Positions 10,799-22,700 of a stretch of DNA of 64,000 nucleotides are shown in pieces. Under the pieces are notes generated by a model that worked only from the letters and a program-made list of their open reading frames with translations, was not told the origin of the DNA and searched no databases. Position numbers and translations under genes: made by a program. The stretch covers positions 22,814,073-22,878,072 of the forward strand of contig NC_049984.1 in assembly GCF_000003815.2 (NCBI RefSeq), in the 5' to 3' direction. Source of the DNA: Branchiostoma floridae. Its lineage: Eukaryota; Chordata; Leptocardii; Amphioxiformes; Branchiostomatidae. The stretch's first letter is position 1; the number at the start of each line of letters is the position of its first letter.

Positions 10799-13700
10799 TT
10801 ACTCTACTTTAGGCTTCTTTGCATCGCAGCGAGACAGAACAACTCTGGGTTCGCGCTGCTCAAAACTCTTCATACACTTCCTCTGCATGGTGTGGAACCA
10901 GTAGCGAATGTCTGATGCGCTACGATAGGTCTTAAACTTTAACTGCTGCAGTTCCCTAGAAGTCAGATAGGGGGCACTGTGGAAACTCCTCAGGAGTATG
11001 GTCTCTGCTGATTCTGCCTCTTCAGTCTTGACCCTTTTCTGTTTCTTCTTCAACAAGTTGTTTTTGTGCTTTCCTGTTGTGTGTTTGACTTTTGCTTTCT
11101 TGTTTTTGTCCCTGATGTGTGGCGTGGCCTTCGACGTCGATGCCGTTTCAGTATTTATGACTGGAGTACTTGTAGGTTCTGACTTGTCAGCTTGGTTAGC
11201 GACACTTGCATTGTCAGATTTTGGCTCTGGCTTGGGGGCAAGAGGCAGAACAACTGGCCTTCCCGGACGACTATCGTCCGCTCTAACGTTCTGAGTGGGC
11301 ACGAGTAGTCCGCCGGTGCTGTTCGTCACTAAGGTCTGCCCTGGTACGACGTTTTGAAGCTGCGCCTTGACCGGCAACCGTACTGCGTATCCGGGCGACC
11401 GGTGTGTGTTGATATTCCTCATCACAAACTGTGAGTTACTGACCTCCACTGCAGGAGCTAGACTGATATTCTGAAGTAAAGAGTTTGGCTTCGGTGTGGT
11501 CTGTGCCGGTACTGTGATGAGTCTTTGGTTCTTCGGAAGCATGATCCTCTGTCCGTCCGCCATTACCAGGATGGTTTGCTGAGCGGCGTTAGCGGTTGAC
11601 TGGTTACCGGAACCGACAACGCCGGGCTGGATCCCTCTCACGTTTACCACGGGACTCGCCACTCTCTGTACAACCTGCGCACCCTGTAGTGTCACCAACT
11701 GTTGCAGTGGCCCAGGTAGGGTGCTGCCTTGTGGCACCTTGTTCACAAAGTAAACTGTTTTAGGGGGTGGCTGTGTTGTCTTCGGTTGCGACACCAACGC
11801 TAGCTGTCCCATAGGAGTGACTCCCACTTGCTGACTTGGCGTGACAGCTACAGTGGGGACATTGATTGAAACTACACCAGACAGGGGGGTACTTTTACTA
11901 ACTATTGTACTTAGAGGACAAGGTTTCTGTTGACTCACACTAGCCACATTGGCATTTGTTGTTGTTGTGGATGTAGCCATACTAACAACCTTTATGGTAC
12001 TGGCTGGTGTAGCTACTATATTTTGAGCTGTTGTTGTTGCTGATGACGTATTTGCACTTTGAGTGATGACAGTGGGCGTGGCTTGAGTGGTGACTACTGT
12101 ATGTCTTGGCACTCTCTCTGACGACTTTGCGTCCTGAACTGCCTGATTTGAATTGCTAGACAGCTGGCTTTCTTCCTTCGCACATACATTTGATGCAGTT
12201 AGTACTTGTTGGGTGACAATGTTTGAAGTGCTTTGTACTGTTACAGTTTGGTTTGGAGCGGGAACTGCACTTGTCAACCCTTTGTTCTGGTTTGGGAGTA
12301 GACTCGCAACATTCTGTACCGGCTGCGTTACCCATACAAACTTCTCTCCTTCTTTTTTCAGAACCATTATCTGCTGTTGTGGTCCCACAGATGTCCCAGG
12401 TGCTACAGGTGCCCCAGCTGGCCCAGGTGCAACAGGTGCCCCAGCTGGCCCAGGTGCAACACTTGTCAGGTTGCCCCCTGGCAATGTGGTGGCCAAGTTG
12501 GGCTGAAATTGTTGCCTGACAATTGGGGCTCTAGCTATTCCAATAGATGAAGGGCTGGCCTGTACTGTCTGAAATCCCTGACTGACTGCTGGGACGGCAT
12601 TGACAGTTCCAACCACGGGGGGCCTCGCTATACCAGGGATGGCTTGAGGAGCTGGAACAGGGTGCCTGACTGCTACGTTACTGACAGGTGTTGCAGGGGT
12701 ACCCAGTGTAGGCACTGGTACCTGCCCGCTTGGATTGACGACTGTGGTCGTGCCTTTCTGCACGTTTTGATGGCTTGGGATGGATGTAGATGCAACAACT
12801 TCACCTAGAGATCGTAGGAAGACAAACAATCATTACATTGCTAGAAGTAGAACTAGAAGACATGGTACTTTAATTCTACTTTATCATGATTTAAAGACCC
12901 GGAGGTCACTTCAAGGCAATGGGCTATATTGTAACTGTAGCAGCAACTCTTTTCACTACGTCAGAACCATCAAGAGACCAGCTCAACTGCTCACATGACT
13001 GAGAACTATCTAATCTCAGGAGAAGCAAATTCCCTACCCCATTTAGACCGGAATGGTTTGATCCACTCAAGACAGGAAAGACCCTTACTCTTTTCAATAA
13101 GCGTGATGGATTCTTTTCAACATGATTGAGGTATGGCTCTCCTAAAACACGAGACCTCCATTTAACATTCTATCCGTGGAATGTCTCTGAGCTAGGTATT
13201 CATTTTTAGCTTAGTTGAGCGAAGAAAGTTGTGTATCGGTGATCAAGATTCGAACCCTGGACATCTGCGTTCTGAGCCAAACACCCTGTAGTTATGCCAC
13301 ATGATCCCACATCACACAACAGAATAGCACCTAAGACTATTATTCCAGAAAACAGTCTAAGAAACTAAGAAAATGGCCAAGCTGAAGAAGACAGTTACCT
13401 GAGGTGTGCGTGTTGTCATCTTTATTCAGGAGATGCTTGACTGTGTTCTTGTTGATAGGAGTCTTCGGCCTACCCTGCACCTTGTGCTGTGGGGGGCTAT
13501 TTGTGTACAGGATCACTTTGGGGAGGATAATCTGTATAATAAAAAAAGGAAAAACAGGATTAGATACATAATAAAGAGACCTATAATTAAACACAGTAAA
13601 CACCTTCATAAATGTTAATTGGATTATATGGATGACATCCTCTGGGAGTCCCAAAACTGAGGCAAGGGTGCTAATGAAAAAATGAAAAAATGGCAAAAAC

Positions 13701-16700
13701 AGGTTGCCTTCATTATGAAATCCAAGTGGTCAAGAGGGTTGAACAAATGATTAAACACACAGAGTATGGTCATTGACTTTGGCATTATACAACATTATTA
13801 CCTGTTTTCCCACTTGTCCCAGATTTGCTTGTTTTGAAACTGCTTTGTATAATTTACAATTTACAGTATGGTTGAAAACTTATGTTTTCTCCAAACAGAT
13901 GTCTCTATAAAATATAGATATAAGGCCTAGCAACTGCAAGTGGCAAAATGCAAAAAGATAATCCCTACCTACCGACCCTATTTTTTTAATGACTGAAACA
14001 GGAAACACATAATTTTTTCCCCTAAGCCTAGAAGAGAGTAAAGCCCACCTTTTGTCCAGCTTGTGCCAGTGCTGAGATCTGTCTCCAGTGCACGTTGGCC
14101 ATGTGGGCGTGGGCCGCGGTGAGCGTCGAGAACAGGTAGAAGCAGAACGTGCAGCGTACGTACGTCTCCGCGTGGGTCGCATTATTCTGCAGCCTCACCA
14201 CGGTTGTACCTGTAACCTGCTGTGGTACCGTGATGACGCCAGGCGATACGCCGACGGTCACGGGGTTACCCGGATGTCCCAGTACCGTGTTGACCGGCTG
14301 CATTCTGGGCGCTAGCTGCGTTGGCGGCGCCGACACCCGTGGGAAACTCATCGTCTGTGTTAGAATGTTCGGTCTGTGTTGAACCTGTGGCCATGACGGT
14401 CTTGGTATTATGTTGTTCGCTACGGGGAATGCCTTCTGGACAGAGGGGTTACCTTGCGCAAAGACAGAAGGCAGTCCGGGAGTGTGTCCGGGCGCGTTTC
14501 CGGGCGCACTGTTAGCCTGGAGCGGCTTGAGTTTTGGACTACCCTTGTGCAGTGTGTCCATGTGTTTTTCCAAGTCTCCCTTCTGTTTAGTGATGAAGCC
14601 ACAGATGTAACACTTGTGAGAGTACAGGATGTGTTCCTGTAGGTTTCCCGGAGAACCAGTGTCCAGTCCGCACAGCTGACAACGCTGGAGCATCTTCACT
14701 TCTGGCCACTGGTCCCTGGGTGTGTGCATTATCTGTAAAAAAAAAAGGTGTCAAAACCTGGTTTCACAATTGGAAGTATATTTTTTCCTTCAAAAAAGAT
14801 TAGATATCAAAAGCAGAAGTTCTGCTCCAGTATCATAACAAGGCGCTAGAGGGCCCAAAAAATTGAGGTTTCATTATGGTATTGAAAGGCAGAGTACATC
14901 CTTCTCCTTCAACTGCTTTTACCTCCCCACTAAAGTCAGGTACCCATTTTTACACCTATGTGGAGTGAGGAAAGTTGTGTAAAGTGCCTTTCCCAAGGGC
15001 ACAATACGAGGGGCGTGCAATTAGTAATGGTCCTGACCCATTTCCCATAGCAGGAGATTAATGAAACTTGGCACAGTTATTAGTCTTTCTCTTCATAGGA
15101 ATCACCCAGAGTTATGCATTTCTCCCATCGTTTGATGCAGCTCTGGACACCGATTTTGTAGGACACCCCAGGTTGGTCCTCCAACTGATGCCTCATCAAT
15201 GGCACAAGAGGGACGACCAGGTCTGGGAGCTGTTTCCACAGACTTCCAGCCACGTTTGAATTCAGGATGCCAGCGTTTTACAAGGTCATATGATGGGGCA
15301 TCATCACCATAAGTTTCATTTATTTCATCAAAAGTCTTCTTTGGTGTGCGTCCTTTCAAATACAAAAACCGGATCACTGCGCGACACTCAACTGGTTCCA
15401 TTTCACACCTGGTCCATTTCGCACCTGACTAAGTTCAAACACCAGTAAATCAGAAACCACAATTAGTTCAGAGCTGTCTTTTGCAACATAACCCATAGAG
15501 ATATGAATTATTACACATACAAAATTTCATTTAGATCAGACAACTGGAAGTGGGTCAGGACCATTACTTATTGCACGCCCCTCGTATCTATCCAGGAAGG
15601 CCAGGAATTGAATCTTTGACATCTCTATCTAAGTTTCTCTAGCCTTGCCACTTGGTGATTCAATACCACTCTTCATAAAAACAAAATATTTAACAAAAGC
15701 ACAGCCAACAAAGTACAAACTGCTGCAGCCATATATACTAAAGGAAAATTTGGAAAAAGTCCTTTTGAAACACAATTCTCAATTCCAATGTATTCCTATG
15801 GACTTGACCCATCTTTCCACTGGAATTTTACGTTCCTAAGAACGTAAAATGAACAGATTATTCCAGCACTATATCGGCAGGCATTTGCATGTTTTGAGGC
15901 TTACTGGTCCGAGAAAATAGCCAATAGTGAAGTAGAGAAGAGTTGATAGTCATTTCAAGTTTTTACAGGCAAACTTAGTCTAACTTATCATAGGCAGTAG
16001 CGCTCTTTACGTCAAGATAGGATACTCCACCAAACAGATTCCTTTGTAGCAAAATGGACCATTGTTTCAAGTAATGCCCATCCCCAAACAATTACGTCCA
16101 GTCCTGACCTGAACCAGATCCTCTGGACCTGTACCGTACCTGTACCTGAATTTCCTGTACCAGTACCTACCACTATTGGCTGAACATGTTAAGACTCACA
16201 CTACATGTACTTAATTTTCAGTCAGTACTCACCTTGATGTGAGCGTTCATTTTCTTCTGACTCTGGGTGAGGAAACTACACTTTGTGCACTTCTTCCAGG
16301 TGTGGTGGTCCAGTAGGTGTTGGTGGAAGGCTGTGTAGGTGTCACACACAAACTTACACATCCTGCAGCTCAACTGTGTGGTGTAGGGAGAACACAGGAG
16401 TACATTATACATGTACATACAGAACTGTGTAGGTGTCACACACAAACTTACACATCCGGCAGCTCAACTGTGTGGTGTAGGGAGAACACAGGAGTACATT
16501 ATACATGTACATACAGAACTGTGTAGGTGTCACACACAAACTTACACATCCGGCAGCTCAACTGTGTGGTGTAGGGAGAACACAGGAGTACATTATACAT
16601 GTACATACAGAACTGAGGCTGTGTAGGTGTCACACACAAACTTACACATCTGGCAACTCAACTGTGTGGTGTAGGAAGAACACAGGAGTACATTATACAT

Positions 16701-19700
16701 GTACATACAGAACTGAGGCTGTGTAGGTGTCACACACAAACTTACACATCTGGCAACTCAACTGTGTGGTGTAGGAAGAACACAGGAGTACATTATACAT
16801 GTACATACAGAACTGAGGCTGTGTAGGTGTCACACACAAACTTACACATCTGGCAACTCAACTGTGTGGTGTAGGAAGAACACAGGAGTACATTATACAT
16901 GTACATACAGAACTGAGGCTGTGTAGGTGTCACACACAAACTTACACATCTGGCAACTCAACTGTGTGGTGTAGGAAGAACACAGGAGTACATTATACAT
17001 GTACATACAGAACTGAGGCTGTGTAGGTGTCACACACAAACTTACACATCTGGCAACTCAACTGTGTGGTGTAGGAAGAACACAGGAGTACATTATACAT
17101 GTACATACAGAACTGAGGCTGTGTAGGTGTCACACACAAACTTACACATCTGGCAACTCAACTGTGTGAAGTAGGGAAAACAAAGAATCAAACTGTAATC
17201 TATACATACACGATACAAAAGTTACTTGAGCAACTGGATACGTTTCATGAACAGTAAGTCACTTATCAAATAACGCTTGATGTCAGTTACTGACAAAAAA
17301 GTTGTGCCAATTCCGTAACACTTCTTCCATCAAAAGTTATAGACCATAGCATGTCCAGGTCAAAAGACACGAACGTTTCTGCTGCAATACTAAGGTTGCA
17401 CACCAGGGGGTCCAAAATCCACGTTGACCTTTGTCTATCCGACCACTATGCACATACCAAATATCATCACGATCCATCCAGACACATACACATAAACACA
17501 CACACACACACACATGTACAGGCACACACATACACGCACACACACACACGCACAGGCACACACATACACGCACACACACACACACACACACACACTAAGA
17601 ACAATACCTCCATTTTTACTGGAGATAATTAACACTACACTATACCTTTCCATCATCGTCCACAGCTGGCACTGTCTTCTTCCAGGGGTTGGCAGTGAAC
17701 CTCTTGTCCCTCTTGGTCTTTACATATTTTGAATTTGGACAGTTGTACAACGGATCCGAGTCTTTATAGCTAACACCTGTCCGTTTACGTTTGCTGCGAC
17801 GGCACATCATCCTGGTGAAAGGTAAAATAGGAAGGAAAACTAAGTTAAAAATTTTTAAGTTGGACTCTTTCTGCAACACATTCTTTTCTATCTATCATTT
17901 CACAAGGGCCACTACTATCATGAATCCCAGTCGTCACTATATTCCCCACCCCCACCCCGATCAGTAATCCCGAAATTCATTTTTGGGATTAGGTGCACTG
18001 GTGCAACCAGCTTAAAAAATTGGGTGCACTAAAATCATTTTGGGTGCACCACTTAAATTTAAGTAAGAACCTAATAATGAAACTTAGTTACAAGCTATCA
18101 AATTCTTAAACAAGTACCACGACAGACATTTCTATCATCTTTCTAACTTAGATGTCAAGAACATGTTGTATACTAGTATACTTTGATATCTTAACATACA
18201 TAAACCTAAGAAAATATTTGGATGCACCCTGTGCACCAAAAGAAATAATTGGGTGCACAGTTCCAATTTTGGGTGCACCTGGGTGCACATGCACCCAGTA
18301 TTTCGAGCCCTGGTAATACGAAATACATGTTACTGGTACTGACAAATCAGTTATAGAAACTACGAGGGGTGATCAATAAGTTTAATAAGACGATTTAACT
18401 ATACATTCGCATGAGGGAAATGTGGAATCCATTTTTATTGAACTTCCAGTGTCTTCCTCTCCTACTCGTAAAAATATAATATTAGGATGTGTATACCGAC
18501 CGCTTGACATGGATATTAAGGACTTTACTATTCATCTTGCGACAACACTGGATGCAATAAGTAAGGACGGAAAAACATGTTTTCTTCTTGGCGATTTCAA
18601 TATAGACTTACTAAAAAATGAAAGACATACTCTAACGACAGATTTTTTAAATATGTTATTCTCGTGTAGTATTTATTACACTATCACAAAAACAAACAAG
18701 AATAACTAACAAATCAGCTACTTTAAATGACAATATATAATTATAAACAAACTCATTATCCGAATCCTATATCTCAGGCGTGCTTGTAACAGATATTTTG
18801 GATCATTTTCCTATATTTTACATAATGAATTGTAAAACTGGAATGAGTAAAACTAGCAGTCCAAAACGTTGTTTGCGCAGATTTACCAGTTCTAATATCA
18901 CTAAATTCAATAACCAATTAGCGGCGGAAACACAGGATAATTTATACAATTACTCTAACACAAACGATATGCCTACAGTCATTTTATTCAAGTCATTACT
19001 TCTCTGTTTGAAGAATGTTTCCCGATTGTTACTCACTCTGGACGTAATGTAGAAAAGAACAAACCTCACTCCTGCATTTCATAAATCGTCCATCAAGAAA
19101 AACAAGTTATACAAAAACTATGTAAAGAATCCAAGTCCAACTTCTTTCCAGACATATAAAACTTACAGAAATAAATTCAACACATTAGTACGCTTATCTA
19201 AAACGAATCACTATCACAAAAAATTCAAGGACTGAAGGAGACAACAGACAACATTAGAAACACATGGAAATTGATAAACGAGCTTCTTAATAAAAAAAGA
19301 AATCGAAGGTTCTTCCTAGCAAACTCTGTGATGACACATATGAAATATCAAACCCATAAGTCTTCAACAACTTCTTTGTTAATATTGGACCCTCACTAGC
19401 AAAAAAGATCGACAAGACTGATTGTTCTCCTCTATCTTTCATTAACAATGTCTACCCATCTTATAAGTTATAGCTTGTATTGTAACATTGTATGGGCTAG
19501 TACATACCTCCGCATCACTTACACCTCTACTCTTTCTGCAGAAACGATTCGTCCGAATAGTCTCAAATGTGTCATGCACATTCCCTTCTGCATCTTTGTT
19601 TCATAATCTAAAAGTAATAACTATATATGATATAAACAAACTACAAAGTAAACCTTTTCGTCCACAAAACAGTTAACAATAGTTCTTGTATACCAAAGCA

Positions 19701-22700
19701 AGTCCAGGGCCTTTTCCATTACAATTCAGACCTTCATCACTACAGTACTAAATATTGTAACCACCTAAAACAGATCCAAGTAAAAACACAACAAAGAAAG
19801 TTCTCCATGCTGTTCAGGTGTCCACAAATTTGGAATAGTTTAAGTCAAACCTTACATCTTTGTCATTCATTTCCCATCTTCAAAAACCTGTTAAAAAAGT
19901 CATTATTAGATATTCAAACACTTAATTAATCTCCTTTTCATTGTTCTTCTATTTCAACATTTTTAGTTGGTACATTTCATTTGATGTTATGTTCTTATTT
20001 CATCTAATTTGTTATGATATTTGCTTAGTTATCAATTATTGGACTATTAAAATTTTCTTTCATTTTGTTAATTGATATAATACTTTTGGGTATATTATTA
20101 TCTAATGTATAATTTTTTCACATCTATCCAATCTTTATAAGCTTATGAATTGTTAAATTGTATTATAATTTGTTACTTCTGGGGGAAGACTATGTATTCC
20201 ACGAGGCTTTTTTTCTCCCCCCCCCCCCCTGCACGTTCTTTGTGTTATGTTATCTTTTTTAAAGATTGGGCAAAATAAATAAAATTAAAATCAAAAAATT
20301 CTCGGCCCTCCTTATAAAACGTTACAGAAGGAAGATTTTCTTACACTATTTTTCTACATAGTCCCCTCTAAGCTCAATGCACTTTGTCCATCGCTGTTCC
20401 AGTTTTCCTATTCCCTGCTGGAAGAAGGTTTCATCTTGGCCCTTTAGATAGGCATCAACAGCTTGGATGATGTCATCATCCGTCTCAAAACGGTGACCAC
20501 GCAAGTGGGACTTCAGATTAGGAAACAGGTAGAAGTCTGATGGTGCCAGGTCAGGTGAGTAGGAAGGGTGAGGTAGAGTTCAAAGCACATTCATTTGCTG
20601 CCACCACTGCCACCTGTGCTTTGTGGACAGGTGCATCAGGGCTTGAAATACTTTTTTCTGCATACCTGCACTGGTACAGGTAACATTGAAAATTACCTGC
20701 ACCAGACAAATTTTACCTGCACCACTCTGAATTCAGGAAGTATGGATCATACTAAAATTGTTCAGGAACCTGCTATTTTTTCTTCTTTTATACTTAATAG
20801 GTGGTAAAAGTCAATGCAGGTGATAACAGTCCACATACACCTACACAAAATGACATTTATGTATAGAACCCAGTACATGGACCAGTGCAGGTTAGGTGCA
20901 GGTACTGAGGTAGACACCAGAAATACCTGCACAGCTTCAACTTTACCTGCACTAACCTGCATATGCAGGTGGTATTTCGAGCCCTGTGCATTGTCCTGGA
21001 GCAGCAGCACACCAGCTCGAAGCTTTTCTCTCCTTTTCTCTTGGATTCCTGCTCTTAACTGTCGTAGTTCGGAAGCATAGTACTCTCCATTGATTGTTTG
21101 ACTCTTTTGCAAGTAGTCAATCATGATGACCCCCCTTGCTGTCCCAGAACACAGAGGCCATCACCTTGCCAACCGATGACACTCGCTTGATCTTCTTGGG
21201 CGGCTGTGAACCCTTGTATGTCCATTGCTTGCTCTGTTCTTTTGATTCTGGATCAAAGTGGTGAACCCAGGTCTCATCTTGGGTCACAAATCTCTTGAGA
21301 AAGTTGTCAGGATTTGACTGGAAACGGGCCAACAGTGTCCTCAAAACTTGCAGCCTGTTCAACTTCTGATGTGGGGTCAACATTCGGGGCACCCACCTTG
21401 CTCATCGCCAATCATTTTTGGACAAAACATTTTGAACTGTACCACAACTGATGCCTAGTGAATGTCCTATATGTCGGATAGTGACACGTCTGTCATTCTT
21501 TACCATGCGATGGATAGCCTCAACCTGATCGTCCGTGGTGGCTGATTTTGGGCGTCCAGACCTTGGATCATCTTTCGTGCTCCACTGGCCTCGCTTGAAG
21601 TTAGCAACCCACTTCTTTACGGTGGAATAAGAAGGGGAGTCCTCACCAAGTGTCTTGACCATGTCTTCGTGGATTTCCTTGGGAGTCTTCCCCTTTTTAT
21701 AGAGATCCTTGATCACAGCGCGAGCTTCTGTCTTGTCCAATTTGTGACTTTCTTCACACCTGCTGGTTTTGCGATACTTGATGACAGCGTGAGCTTCTGT
21801 CTTGTCCAATTTGTGACTTTCTTCACACCTGCTGGTTTTGTGATACTTGATGACAGCGTGAGCTTCTGTCTTGTCCATTTTGTGATTTTCTTCTTTCTTC
21901 TTTCTGAATGGGCACCAAGGGCTAATTAATGAATACCTAAATTTGCATTTCTATAGGCAGTGACTTAAAACATTGAAGTATCAAGTTATACCCCAGAATA
22001 GGAGTTCCGCCCCTCGTTTCATGGTGAGGCTGAGAACTTATTGATCACCCCTCGTACATGTACTGATACCCAACCCTAGTCCTCCTCCATTACTACAAAG
22101 TGAGAGGGGAAAACGAAGGAAGTTCAAATATATTCCAACTACAAGCTATAGCAGAGAATGAGTTGAAGAGGGAATACAGTCAAACCTGTCTATAGCGGCC
22201 ACTCAAGGGACTGGAGAAACATGGCCACTATAGACAGGTGGCCATCATAGAGAAAATGTTGATCAATTGACCATGAGCAAGCTACACATGATTTCAGTTC
22301 CCACTAATCTTTCTCATCAAGTATCATTGTCTCGATCGGTAAATTCACCGACAAAGACTCATGCATACCTTCTGCTAATGCCAAAATGACCCTGTCAAGA
22401 ACTCCAAATCCTCGCAAACTACAATTTCAAACACGGTGCAGGGTGACATAAGGCTGCAGTATGGTTGCAACAGGCAGTGTTTCTGTATCTACGGGACCGG
22501 AAATCACGTGGCCGTGGCCGTGTTGGACAGGTGGCCGCTAAGCCTATTTCTTAATCATTACAAATCAGGGCTCGAAATACTGGGTGCATGTGCACCCAAG
22601 TGCACCCAAAATTGGAGCTGTGCACCCAATTATTTTCTGTGGGTGCTTTATGTATGAAAAGATATCAAAGTATACTAGTATACATCATATTCTTGACATT

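Larger units (their letters stand above)
18363..22054 (-). mobile_element. mariner transposon with nested insertions
   Basis: Termini CGAGGGGTGATCAATAAGTT (18363) and its complement (ending 22054) flanked by TA on both sides. The element is minus-strand: transposase 21878 to 20346. It is enlarged to 3.7 kb by a LINE fragment (about 18410-20294) in its 3' region and a CAGGG-ended MITE (20637-20986) inside the transposase. It lies in an intron of the ADNP-like gene. Confidence 0.85.

Noticed and set aside
10998-12519. Plus-strand frames of about 100 codons
   Set aside because: Antisense shadows of the last exon of the ADNP-like gene, which has the better family match.
16330-17170. CRISPR-like regular array
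   Set aside because: Units of 94-99 bp are repeated throughout with no unique spacers, and they derive from an exon of the host gene in a eukaryotic context.
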